17,921 bases of DNA from contig CAZGYE010000087.1 in NCBI GenBank assembly GCA_964530165.1, positions 1 through 17,921 of the forward strand, given 5' to 3'. Shown here in pieces: positions 1 to 7,552 of this stretch (positions are counted from its first letter, which is position 1; every line of letters begins with the position of its first letter). Origin of the DNA: CAZGYE01 sp964530165 (GTDB lineage: Bacteria; Planctomycetota; Planctomycetia; Planctomycetales; Planctomycetaceae). The position numbers and the translations under genes were made by a program. The notes under the pieces are model-generated. The model searched no databases, had not been told where the DNA came from, and saw nothing but the letters and a program-made list of their open reading frames with translations.

Positions 1-280
1 GGCTGCGATAGGCGCCGAACGGAACGACAATGAAGATGGCAATCGCCAGCACCAAGTAATAGGCAAAGAAAAACTCCGGAGCGGCCGAACCGAACTCGAT
101 GGCGTCGCCGGCGGCCAGCATTCCGAACGTGGAGATGACCCACGAACCGGCCAGAAGCAGCATGAACGTGATGATGAACTGCCGGCTCTTGAGCGCTTGC
201 CGCGTCTCTTTGACCAGGATCGGATTCGCCCAATCGCTGGATCGCTCGATCCAACTGTTTGTGAGTTCAATCGTGCTCAT
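1..280 (-). CDS. ABC-2 type transporter permease, N-terminal part (cut by window edge)
   Basis: The first 93 codons of a gene that runs off the left edge. The start is the ATG at 278-280 on the minus strand. The translation begins MSTIELTNSWIERSSDWANP and continues with ILVKETRQALKSRQF, a cytosolic preamble I associate with planctomycete ABC-2-type permeases. Two hydrophobic stretches follow: FIITFMLLLAGSWVISTFG (about residues 36-54) and FFFAYYLVLAIAIFIVVPFG (about 69-88). A matching ABC ATPase lies upstream on the same strand (725-1762), so the pair probably forms an ATP-driven exporter or a membrane-remodelling transporter. The substrate cannot be read from the sequence. The 444-bp gap to the ATPase is filled by a repeat-bearing stretch, so co-transcription is inferred from strand and function rather than spacing. 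Confidence is high for a membrane permease and moderate for the exact family. Confidence 0.75.
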   Translation of the reverse strand, partial: MSTIELTNSWIERSSDWANPILVKETRQALKSRQFIITFMLLLAGSWVISTFGMLAAGDAIEFGSAAPEFFFAYYLVLAIAIFIVVPFGAYRS

Positions 281-724
281 CGCATATCACTCGAACCGTG
301 GCGACCGTCGCATTTCAGGCTGATCTCAATTTAAACACGGAGACACGGAGAGGACAGCACTTGCCCGCGCGACCATCTCAAAGATAGATCAGGAATCCAG
401 GAAGGCAGAAACAAGAGATCGGAATGATTGTTCGCATTGGCCAGTCCAGTTTCCGAGAAATCCTGCTTTCCTAACAGATTCATTTTTCATCGCTTCTGCT
501 GCACAGTGGCTTGCCTTGAATTCCACTGAACCTCTCCGTGTCTCCGTGTTTAGCTTTTGCGTCTGGGTGGCTGGGTCAGAGCGAAAGCGATGGCCCAGAG
601 CCACGAATTCCGGGTCTTCCCGTTGGTCAGACCCGGCCACCCCACGGCATTGTGACCGAAATTTGGAACTACTGTCATTAACATTCTCTTGCTGAAAGCT
701 GACAGCTGAACGCCGACAGCTTCT
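281..724. repeat. Intergenic region with a 21-bp perfect inverted repeat (333-353 / 531-551)
   Basis: No convincing gene lies here. The right arm, CCTCTCCGTGTCTCCGTGTT plus one T (531-551), is the exact reverse complement of 333-353, and about 177 bp separate the arms. The interior holds purine-rich AGGAA/GCAGG tracts and their complements (about 391-413 and 466-476), resembling the inverted tracts at 9074-9197. The layout suggests a small non-autonomous or palindromic element. An 83-aa minus-strand ORF inside (389-640) has no domain-like features and was not called. Near the right end, 691-720 carries a short GCTGACAGCTGAACGCCGACAGC-like partial repeat. Confidence 0.6.
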
Positions 725-1762
<1,038 letters not shown>

Positions 1763-1781
1763 GTTAATGCAGCTTGCTAAC

Positions 1782-1903
1782 CTGGATTATTCATAGAAAC
1801 CCAAACCGACGACTTGTCGTCGTTGGGTGTGCCGTGCAACCAGGGAATTGCGACAACAAGTTGTCGGTTTGGGTGCCATAAGGACAACCTATGAATAATC
1901 CGG
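1782..1903. repeat. Double-palindrome element, copy A (MITE/REP-like)
   Basis: A 122-bp element between the ABC ATPase and the large membrane protein. The ends are 15-bp terminal inverted repeats (CTGGATTATTCATAG, 1782-1796, against CTATGAATAATCCGG, 1889-1903; 14/15 match). Inside them come inverted CCCAAACCGAC / GTCGGTTTGGG arms. Each arm carries its own perfect hairpin: CGACGAC-TT-GTCGTCG (1807-1822) and CGACAAC-AA-GTTGTCG (1851-1866). A second copy lies in the opposite orientation at 6786-6913. It might fold as a transcript-borne double hairpin and attenuate transcription between the two genes; that role is inference. Confidence 0.8.
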
Positions 1904-1904
1904 A

Positions 1905-4208
1905 CTAATAGTATCCGACAAGCAGGTGCAGCGAAGCCTGCTCATCGGTGTTCTCGACGCCCAGTTCTACGCCGGGGCTCTCCTTCAAAACGGCCAGATA
2001 CGATTTTTTCTCCAGAGGGCCGCCGGCTGTTTCGAGATGCGTCAATTGCCGGATGGCGTGTTCCGCCAGACTGCCGCTGAACCGCGTCACCGGCTGCATG
2101 CCGGACGCGCCGTATGAGCCATAGTAGCGCCGCGATCGGCGGAGCCCGAACATGCTGAAACGAGAGCTCTGCGAGACGCCCGGCGGCGCTTCGAGCGGGT
2201 AACGAGTCACCAGTTTCAGCACCGATTTGAGGTCGTCGTCGGTCGCTTTCCGCAGCCGGGTCGACGCGCCAGCGGAGATGTCTTTGCCGAGGTACAACGT
2301 TCCGTCGGCATCGGCGACGAGCAGCGCCTCGATGTCCCATTCCAGCCCGTTGGAAAGACCGATCATCCCCCCGCCCGCAGCGCCCACTTCCAGCCGACCG
2401 CGCTCGACCCGGTGCGAGGTGGTCAGAAACTGCGTGCGGGTTCGCGAGCGGAGCCAGCCGGACTCGAGCGCCTGCGTCTCCGTCCAATCGACGTCGCCCG
2501 ATTCAAACGTCTGGCTCATCGGCCAGATGGTGTAGACGGCTGTTTCCGGCGAGAACCGTAATCCGTGCGACGGCGCCAACCCGGCATACAGCGCGATGCG
2601 GGCGGTCGTCACGGCGGTCTTGCTCTTCTGGTCGAGAACCGTGAAGCTCCGCACCCGCGACTTGGTGCCGAATCCGTGGGCGACGGCCGAATAACCGAAC
2701 AGCGACAAACTGGTGACCAGCGCGATCACGGGAATGGACACAACAAGCAAATAGAGTTGTTTCCGCTTCCAGAGCACAAAGTAGTTCAGCGGCCCAATGA
2801 CCGCGGTGAACAGTGTGATCAGCACGATGAAAGCGAGCACCGGCACACCTTTGACGCTGGGAATCAAAAAGTGCAGGAACTCACCGCTCTCCCGGCGAGC
2901 CGAGATACCGTTGCGGGCCGTCCACTGGTAACGCTCTTGACCCAACGACCGCAAGAACCAATCCCAATCGTGAGCCGAGCCGGGAAACGGATTCTCCTTG
3001 AACGCGTAGACGTACCCCTGCATCAGCTTCCGGCGGGCGAACGTATCGGGCCGGCCGGCCCAGACGAATTCCGGTTTGGCGGCCGGCGGTGCTTGGCCCG
3101 GTTTGACCATTCCAGGTGCGGTTGCTTCGATCATCCCCGCCGGTGCGACTGCGAGCTGTGGCTCGACGATCACATTCCCCTGCTCATCGGTCTTGATCAC
3201 GTTCACCGCGCGTCGCTGGCCCGGTTTGGCCGGCTCCCAGGCTGGCGAGATGCAGGCGTGCCGGTCGAACTCCAGCAGCCGCGATAATTTCCGCGACTGT
3301 GGGGCCGGTTCGCGGACGTCGTAGACGATCAACGTGCCCCCCTGGTGGACCCAGCCCAGAATGGCCGATCGGTTCTGCCGCGACAACCCAGCCAGGACGT
3401 ACAGTGGAACGGCGACGATGTCGAGGCCGCTGTAGTCGAGCCAAGAATCGGGCAACATCAACGGCGGAATCACCTGATGATCTGTAGTGCGCGACGAGCC
3501 AGAAACGGCACGGCCGTAAGACCGCCCACCGCCGCCGGCGACAGCAGCCCCCATCGAGTTGACCGCGTCTTCGAAACGCTGACAGTCCACGACGTTCGGC
3601 GAAATCACCAGCAGTGCCGGCCGATCGAAGCTGCCGCGTTCGAACTCCGGCAATGAAATCTGCCTCGAGCCGAGACTTTTCAGTGGCCCGCGGGCGTCCG
3701 AAACGCTGAGGAACCCGTACGTTCCATGACCGGCCATCGGGACCGACAACGTAAACTGTACGGTCGCGTTCTGTTCGGCGCCGATGGTTCGCCTGACTGT
3801 GGGCAGTTGCTCGGAAACTCCGGGAGACGCAAAGCGGAATGTGAGGTTGCGGGCCGGTCCCCGGTTGACCAACCGAATGCGGATTGGATAATACCCGCCC
3901 TGTGAATTCCCCGCCCAACGCGCATCGACATTGACCACGAGGTCGTCGCCCCGCATTTGGAACTCGGTCCCGGCCCCGCAGGCGGCTCGCGAGCCGAACA
4001 CCGCGACAACACACAGCACGACGGCAAAGGGCGCAACCTGTTTGGCGCCGTGACGAAGACCGTCCAACAAAAGCAACGGCGAGCGGCCGGTGTCAGCCGG
4101 CTGTTCCGACAACCGGGGGGCTAACGCCCTCCGCTCGCCCATGTTGTTAGCAAGAGTAGGGTGTGTGAAACACACCGCGAGATCTGATATCTGCAGATCA
4201 ATCAACAT
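1905..4208 (-). CDS. Large membrane protein with a GATase-like region (unknown function, MoxR cluster)
   Basis: 767 aa from the longest start, whose ATG overlaps the moxR stop by 11 bp. A signal or anchor segment lies at about residues 58-80 (VAPFAVVLCVVAVFGSRAAC). A beta-rich periplasmic part follows. Then comes a region that looks like a class I glutamine-amidotransferase-like fold (about 195-300; LDIVAVPLYVLAGLSRQNR and GWVHQGGTLIVYD), and two TM helices (about 452-475 and 482-505) joined by LWKRKQLY. A long C-terminal soluble region with a tyrosine-rich stretch (RSRRYYGSYG) ends the protein. I do not recognise a named family, but proteins of this layout accompany MoxR ATPases in planctomycetes, where they are presumed envelope or chaperone partners. 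The true start is uncertain. Residues ~23-45 are encoded by a palindromic repeat (4078-4139), so initiation could be downstream of it at a TTG near LLLLDG. No ATG remains between the repeat and the anchor segment. Confidence 0.75.
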   Translation of the reverse strand: MLIDLQISDLAVCFTHPTLANNMGERRALAPRLSEQPADTGRSPLLLLDGLRHGAKQVAPFAVVLCVVAVFGSRAACGAGTEFQMRGDDLVVNVDARWAGNSQGGYYPIRIRLVNRGPARNLTFRFASPGVSEQLPTVRRTIGAEQNATVQFTLSVPMAGHGTYGFLSVSDARGPLKSLGSRQISLPEFERGSFDRPALLVISPNVVDCQRFEDAVNSMGAAVAGGGGRSYGRAVSGSSRTTDHQVIPPLMLPDSWLDYSGLDIVAVPLYVLAGLSRQNRSAILGWVHQGGTLIVYDVREPAPQSRKLSRLLEFDRHACISPAWEPAKPGQRRAVNVIKTDEQGNVIVEPQLAVAPAGMIEATAPGMVKPGQAPPAAKPEFVWAGRPDTFARRKLMQGYVYAFKENPFPGSAHDWDWFLRSLGQERYQWTARNGISARRESGEFLHFLIPSVKGVPVLAFIVLITLFTAVIGPLNYFVLWKRKQLYLLVVSIPVIALVTSLSLFGYSAVAHGFGTKSRVRSFTVLDQKSKTAVTTARIALYAGLAPSHGLRFSPETAVYTIWPMSQTFESGDVDWTETQALESGWLRSRTRTQFLTTSHRVERGRLEVGAAGGGMIGLSNGLEWDIEALLVADADGTLYLGKDISAGASTRLRKATDDDLKSVLKLVTRYPLEAPPGVSQSSRFSMFGLRRSRRYYGSYGASGMQPVTRFSGSLAEHAIRQLTHLETAGGPLEKKSYLAVLKESPGVELGVENTDEQASLHLLVGYY
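4078..4139. repeat. Palindromic repeat overlapping the 5' end of the 767-aa gene
   Basis: A perfect 9-bp inverted repeat, GGCGAGCGG (4078-4086) and CCGCTCGCC (4131-4139), bounds a GC-rich interior with GGGGGGCTAACGCCCTCC, itself an imperfect hairpin around a GCTAACGC core. Structures built around a GTTAGC/GCTAAC core between G and C tracts are, as I recall, common as dispersed repeats in planctomycete genomes. It sits in the annotated N-terminus of the 767-aa protein, so either the repeat became coding or the start codon is annotated too far upstream. Confidence 0.6.
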
Positions 4209-5274
4209 CCTTCAGATCCTCGGGCAGATCACGGGCGATTTCCGCAACAGCGTCCAACAGCCGATCGACAATTTTTGCGGGCGTCCAGCCTTCCAGCCGG
4301 GCGGCGTAATCGAGAATCAAGCGATGCGTGAGCACGCTGTGCGCGACGCGGCGAACTTCGTCGAATCCAACGTTCGGCTTGCCCGAGAGCAATGCCGCGG
4401 CGCGTGACGTGCCGGCCAGCGCGATGGCTGCTCGCGGCGAGGCGCCATAACGGACGTACTTGCCGACTTCTTCCGGCGACTGCGAATCGTCTGGATGGGT
4501 GGCGCTGACCAGCCGGGCAATGTAATTCGAAACGGCCTGGGGCAGATGAACCTGGTCGACCAAGCCGAACAATCGGATCAGTTCTCGAGAGCTGAGCACC
4601 ACGTGCAGTTCCGGCGGACGCCCGTCGCGGCGAGACGTGATGATTTGCTCCAGCGTCTCGCAGGAGACTCCTTCGACGTTGATCTTGAACGTGAAGCGGT
4701 CCAACTGAGCTTCCGGCAGCGGATAGGTTCCTTCCAGCTCAATCGGGTTCTGGGTCGCCAGCACAAAGAACGGATCGGGCAGGGCGTGCGTCTCACCCAG
4801 CACGGTCACGCGGCGTTCCTGCATCGCTTCCAGCAACGCGGACTGTGTCTTGGGCGTCGCGCGGTTGATTTCGTCGGAGAGCACCAGATTGGCGAAGATC
4901 GGACCGGGATGAAACACCAGCTTGCGGTTGCCGCGTACTTCTTGCAGAATGGGCGAACCGACGATGTCGCCCGGCAGCAGGTCCGGGGTGAATTGCACAC
5001 GACGAAACTCCAACCCCAACAGCGCCGAGAGCGACTTCACAAGCTCCGTCTTGCCCAGCCCCGGCAAGCCTTCGAGCAACATGTGTCCGCGAGCCAGCAG
5101 GCAGATGACCACCAGCTCTAACAACTCTTGCTGGCCGAGGATCGCCTGGCCCAGTCCGTCGAGGAGCTTTCCGATCGACCGGCGGGCTTCTTCGACCTCT
5201 TCCGGCCTCAGCAGCCGGCAGGACGAGTCGGCCGTGAGACCACTGAATGAAGTACTTTGCTCGCTGTCGGTCAT
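4198..5274 (-). CDS. MoxR-family AAA+ ATPase
   Basis: 358 aa from the ATG at 5272-5274. A longer open frame up to 5529 exists but overlaps the upstream gene in another frame, so I reject it. Motifs: Walker A GLPGLGKT (69-76), MoxR hallmark FTPDLLPGDIVG (95-106), Walker B LSDEINR (132-138), sensor 1 ATQNP (173-177), EGTYPLPEAQLDRF (181-194), and RYGASPRA for the sensor 2 region. MoxR ATPases act as chaperones that remodel or load cofactors into partner proteins, often vWA-domain or membrane proteins. The upstream gene stops 19 bp before this start and the downstream frame overlaps this stop, a layout typical of a translationally coupled operon. The DUF58 protein that usually follows moxR is not present next to it here. 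Confidence 0.92.
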   Translation of the reverse strand: MTDSEQSTSFSGLTADSSCRLLRPEEVEEARRSIGKLLDGLGQAILGQQELLELVVICLLARGHMLLEGLPGLGKTELVKSLSALLGLEFRRVQFTPDLLPGDIVGSPILQEVRGNRKLVFHPGPIFANLVLSDEINRATPKTQSALLEAMQERRVTVLGETHALPDPFFVLATQNPIELEGTYPLPEAQLDRFTFKINVEGVSCETLEQIITSRRDGRPPELHVVLSSRELIRLFGLVDQVHLPQAVSNYIARLVSATHPDDSQSPEEVGKYVRYGASPRAAIALAGTSRAAALLSGKPNVGFDEVRRVAHSVLTHRLILDYAARLEGWTPAKIVDRLLDAVAEIARDLPEDLKDVD

Positions 5275-5293
5275 GTCTGGGCGGCCCAAATTG

Positions 5294-5596
5294 TCACTCC
5301 CGTTTCGAATGGAAATACTTGCGGACCACGTTTCGATGTCTCGGCCGCAACTTGCGTTTCCAGGTTTCCTGACCGGAAGCCGGATTGACCTGCCTGCGGG
5401 CGCTGCGGGGCGCCGACTCGGCCGGTTCTTCGTTCGGCGCGGTTTTCGTGACGCCGAGGATTTCGCCCTTGGGATCTTCGAGGAAGCCGGGCGGCAGCAC
5501 GACCTCTTTGAACTTCGTATTCGTCTCATCCGACTCGTCGCCCCACGTCAGCGGTGCGTCGCCGCGGCCTCGATTGACGCCGCCTCGGCCTGGCAA
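5294..5596 (-). CDS. C-terminal part of the interrupted MoxR-cluster membrane protein, in frame after TGA
   Basis: About 100 codons starting from a TTG at 5596. They are in the same reading frame as the upstream gene (5636-6691), separated from it only by TGA and 13 sense codons (LSSGNCPGRDGDG). The sequence (PGRGGVNRGRGDAPLTWGDE, then TKFKEVVLPPGFLEDP, and the basic tail LRPRHRNVVRKYF) matches my memory of how planctomycete proteins of this type end, so I read it as the natural C-terminus of the upstream protein rather than an independent gene. GGAG lies 5 nt before the TTG, so termination-reinitiation is possible. The stop lies 19 bp before the moxR start. If the TGA is simply a nonsense mutation, this part may not be made. 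Function is unknown. Confidence 0.65.
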   Translation of the reverse strand: MPGRGGVNRGRGDAPLTWGDESDETNTKFKEVVLPPGFLEDPKGEILGVTKTAPNEEPAESAPRSARRQVNPASGQETWKRKLRPRHRNVVRKYFHSKRE

Positions 5597-5605
5597 GCCG
5601 TCTCC

Positions 5606-5638
5606 GTCCCGACCGGGACAGTTCCCCGAAGACAGTCA
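5606..5638 (-). promoter_or_regulatory. In-frame TGA with a SECIS-like hairpin (candidate recoding site)
   Basis: On the coding (minus) strand the TGA at 5638-5636 is followed, 21 nt before the loop, by a hairpin GTCCC-GGTC-GGGAC (5619-5606), extendable by U:G and C:G pairs to 7 bp. The apical loop is GGUC, as in the E. coli fdhF SECIS core (from memory). The distance and loop size fit the loose bacterial SECIS rules as I recall them (loop 16-37 nt from UGA, G in the first two loop positions). UGA-C is also a weak termination context. A chance hairpin or an inserted palindrome is the plain alternative. Confidence 0.3.
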
Positions 5639-6691
5639 CGTACCTCCCTGCATGTTGCCACCGCAGTACGGACATGTCCCCTCCTTGCAGTTGCCGGACT
5701 TCTTGCGCAGCTTGGCGAGTTTGTCGAATTCCGAGTCGAGAAACTTCTCGAGGTCTTTCAGCAGCTTCCGCCTTTCGGCCGGATCGGTGGGAAGCTTGAA
5801 CTGACCCTTCTTCAGCAATCGTTTCAACTGGCTGCGCAGAGCGGGCGACGCACCAGCAAATGCACCGTCTTTGGCCATTTTTTTCAGAGCGTCGAATGCA
5901 TCTTTCTCCAGTTGCAGAGTCCGTTCCAGTGACAACTCTGGTCCGTCGCCGCTGTGAGATTTTGCCAGCGTCACGACGGCGTCGTGCGCTTTCGAAGCCG
6001 ACAACGCGGCCGTGTCCAGCCGCATCTGCATCCGTTCGCGTAATGCGTCGACGGTTTCCCATTTCTCGTGGGTCAGCGGCGTGTCCTCGGTTTGATCGGC
6101 GAGCTTTTCGATTTCTTCGCGCAACTGCCGCTCTTCCTCGTCCGCCAGCACGTCGGCATCTTCCAACCAGTCGAGCATTTCCTCCAATTGCTCCGCAGTC
6201 TGCTTGCCGACCATGTTCGGCAGAATAGGCTCTGTGTTCGCTTCTCGCAGCGGCACGAAGCAAGCACCAACCGCGAACAGCAGCGGCAATGTGAAACACT
6301 TTGCAAATCGAACCGGACGCACCTTGGGAATGCTCTCTTCCCAAACGCTCTCCGCGCGCGGCAACTGCTCGGTCCACTGTTCGTCGGGCGTCTCGGCTAG
6401 CGTCATCAAGAGTCCGCCGGCACGAAGCCTGCGATCGAGCATCGCCGCCGACTCCATCCGCGTGTAGCGATTGCGGCGGGAGGCGAGCCAAGCCGCCAAG
6501 CCGACCGGAATCGCGGCCGCTGCCAGCCAGAGCACGTGCGGCCACAACGCCGGCGCCAGCAGCTTGACGAGGAGCACAGCAGTACCGAACACAAACAGAA
6601 ACACGGCCAACCCATCGGCAGCCCGCTCCAGGAACCGGCCGAACGCCAACCGCTTCAAATGCCGTTCTATCCAGCGATCCATGGGATTCAT
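5636..6691 (-). CDS. Three-TM coiled-coil membrane protein, ends at an in-frame TGA (unknown function)
   Basis: 351 aa before the TGA, 465 coding positions if read through to 5294. The start is the ATG at 6689-6691 because AAGGAG lies 9 nt upstream. The longer frame to 6868 runs into a repeat element and is rejected. TM helices are predicted at about 27-47, 49-70 and 130-147. A charged, helical, probably cytosolic region follows (about 160-330, rich in E/K/L with EEERQLREEIEKLADQ), then a Cys/Gly-rich tail with C335, CPYC (340-343) and GGNMQGGT. The UGA is codon 352 and the frame then continues with a C-terminus that seems to belong to the same protein. It is the first gene of the MoxR/ABC cluster, so it probably works in the envelope with them. 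I cannot name a family. The CxxC could bind a metal or be redox active; that is inference. Confidence 0.7.
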   Translation of the reverse strand: MNPMDRWIERHLKRLAFGRFLERAADGLAVFLFVFGTAVLLVKLLAPALWPHVLWLAAAAIPVGLAAWLASRRNRYTRMESAAMLDRRLRAGGLLMTLAETPDEQWTEQLPRAESVWEESIPKVRPVRFAKCFTLPLLFAVGACFVPLREANTEPILPNMVGKQTAEQLEEMLDWLEDADVLADEEERQLREEIEKLADQTEDTPLTHEKWETVDALRERMQMRLDTAALSASKAHDAVVTLAKSHSGDGPELSLERTLQLEKDAFDALKKMAKDGAFAGASPALRSQLKRLLKKGQFKLPTDPAERRKLLKDLEKFLDSEFDKLAKLRKKSGNCKEGTCPYCGGNMQGGT

Positions 6692-6785
6692 CGCGGGCCG
6701 CTCCTTACACTGCCGATTCATTAGTACGTCAATTCTAACGATCCGGACTAACCCACACATTGATTTTTCAGAAAAAAGCCGTGGT

Positions 6786-6913
6786 ACCCAAACCGACAAC
6801 TTGTTGTCGCATTCCATGGGTTTCACAACACATCCCGCTTGTCGCATTCCACGGGTTTCACGACACATCCAGCGACGACAAGTCGTCGGTTTGGGTTTCT
6901 ATGAATAATCCGG
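6786..6913. repeat. Double-palindrome element, copy B, inverted relative to copy A
   Basis: The same family as 1782-1903, in the opposite orientation. The left arm is ACCCAAACC followed by CGACAAC-TT-GTTGTCG (6794-6809). The right arm is CGACGAC-AA-GTCGTCG (6873-6888), followed by GTTTGGGT and CTATGAATAATCCGG (end 6913). The 3' arm matches copy A almost base for base once reverse-complemented. The left terminal repeat is degraded (CCGGACTAA near 6743 may be a remnant). Between the arms is a 32-bp imperfect tandem repeat, 6804-6835 and 6839-6870 (period 35), that copy A lacks. It sits upstream of the first MoxR-cluster gene. Confidence 0.8.
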
Positions 6914-7003
6914 GTCATTCGAAATGGCGAGATCAATCTTGGAATATAACGTACACAATCTCAGAAAAGTTCCCGTAATCTTCAGACTGCAGACCATCGT
7001 GTC

Positions 7004-7102
7004 GTGGGGCAGGCTTTCCAGCCTGCCGATTGGCCGTGGCAGGCTGGAAAGCCTGCCCCACACGCGGCTGTACATGTCATTTCAGATTTGACAGGGTTCT
7101 AG
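7004..7102. repeat. GTGG-type REP pair (BIME), copy 1, with conserved CTAG flank
   Basis: GTGG followed by the hairpin GGCAGGCTTTCCAGCCTGCC (7004-7027), a 10-bp spacer GATTGGCCGT, and the inverted unit ending in CCAC (7038-7061). The flank 7075-7102 has TGTCA-N9-TGACA, a short variable stretch and CTAG, which also follows copy 2. GTRG plus hairpin, arranged head to head, is the classic REP/BIME layout. The element lies between two genes on the minus strand, and its CTAG supplies the stop codon of the gene at 7099-7548. Confidence 0.85.
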
Positions 7103-7548
7103 TCATCGGAAAGGTCAACGGACACGTTTTGCCGTAAGCTCTTATCGACCCATGACTTCCACTGACCGACTGTTTCCGGAACGGTGAAAACCGGTTCCGC
7201 GAACAGCTCGGCCCCTTCCGAACGAATGAGACCGTGGTTTCCCACCAGCAGTAGGTCCAGCGTGGCACGCTCGACCGCACCTCGTCCCAGCGTGAGCAAG
7301 AGTGTCTGTCCGCCGGTAAAAGTTGCCAACACGTTCAACTGCGGCCCGGTTGAGTCTCCACGGGCCATCAATTTCGACGGCTCTGCTCCAAACAGCGGGC
7401 GGGCCATTTGGATTACCGCCAGCAGCGCGGCCATGAGGTCCGCTTGCGGATTCGATAGCTGCAAGTGCAGCCGCAACGAGACGGGCACTCCAATCTTGCC
7501 GCCGGCCCGCGCTTCTGTGAGGGTCTGGTTCAATTCGTCGAAAGTCAT
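7099..7548 (-). CDS. Conserved-looking hypothetical protein
   Basis: 149 aa from the ATG at 7546-7548. A longer frame to 7725 runs antisense-like through rfbD and is rejected. The start lies 4 bp after the rfbD stop, so the gene is probably translated from the same message. The sequence has a helical N-terminus (MTFDELNQTLTEARAGGK), alternating hydrophobic strands (SLRLHLQL, LNVLATFTGGQTLLLTLG), GNHGLIRSEGAELFAEP, and an amphipathic C-terminus (GQWKSWVDKSLRQNVSV). No signal peptide or TM segment is present and I do not recognise the family. The GNHGLIRSEG stretch is loosely like a beta-hairpin of NAD-dependent Gfo/Idh oxidoreductases, but the nucleotide-binding fold is absent. The stop codon lies inside the CTAG flank of a palindromic repeat, so the original C-terminus may have been altered. 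Confidence 0.6.
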   Translation of the reverse strand: MTFDELNQTLTEARAGGKIGVPVSLRLHLQLSNPQADLMAALLAVIQMARPLFGAEPSKLMARGDSTGPQLNVLATFTGGQTLLLTLGRGAVERATLDLLLVGNHGLIRSEGAELFAEPVFTVPETVGQWKSWVDKSLRQNVSVDLSDD

Positions 7549-7552
7549 GGGG

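Noticed and set aside
389..640. 83-aa minus-strand ORF
   Set aside because: It lies in the inverted-repeat element, has no domain-like sequence, and its frame crosses one repeat arm.
5275..5529. Longer N-terminus for moxR (to 5529)
   Set aside because: The extra 85 residues are basic, low in hydrophobic content and overlap the C-terminal part of the upstream gene in another frame. MTDSEQ is a better start.
5526..6545. 339-aa minus-strand ORF in another frame of the membrane-protein gene
   Set aside because: It is an Arg/Ala-rich out-of-frame shadow, common in GC-rich genes, and overlaps the better-supported frame.
6692..6868. Longer N-terminus for the three-TM protein (to 6868)
   Set aside because: The added residues partly translate repeat copy B, and a good AAGGAG site fits the ATG at 6691.
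6804..6870. Possible CRISPR (two 32-bp repeats with a 3-bp gap)
   Set aside because: Only two units with no spacer-length gap, lying inside a palindromic element. No cas genes are nearby.
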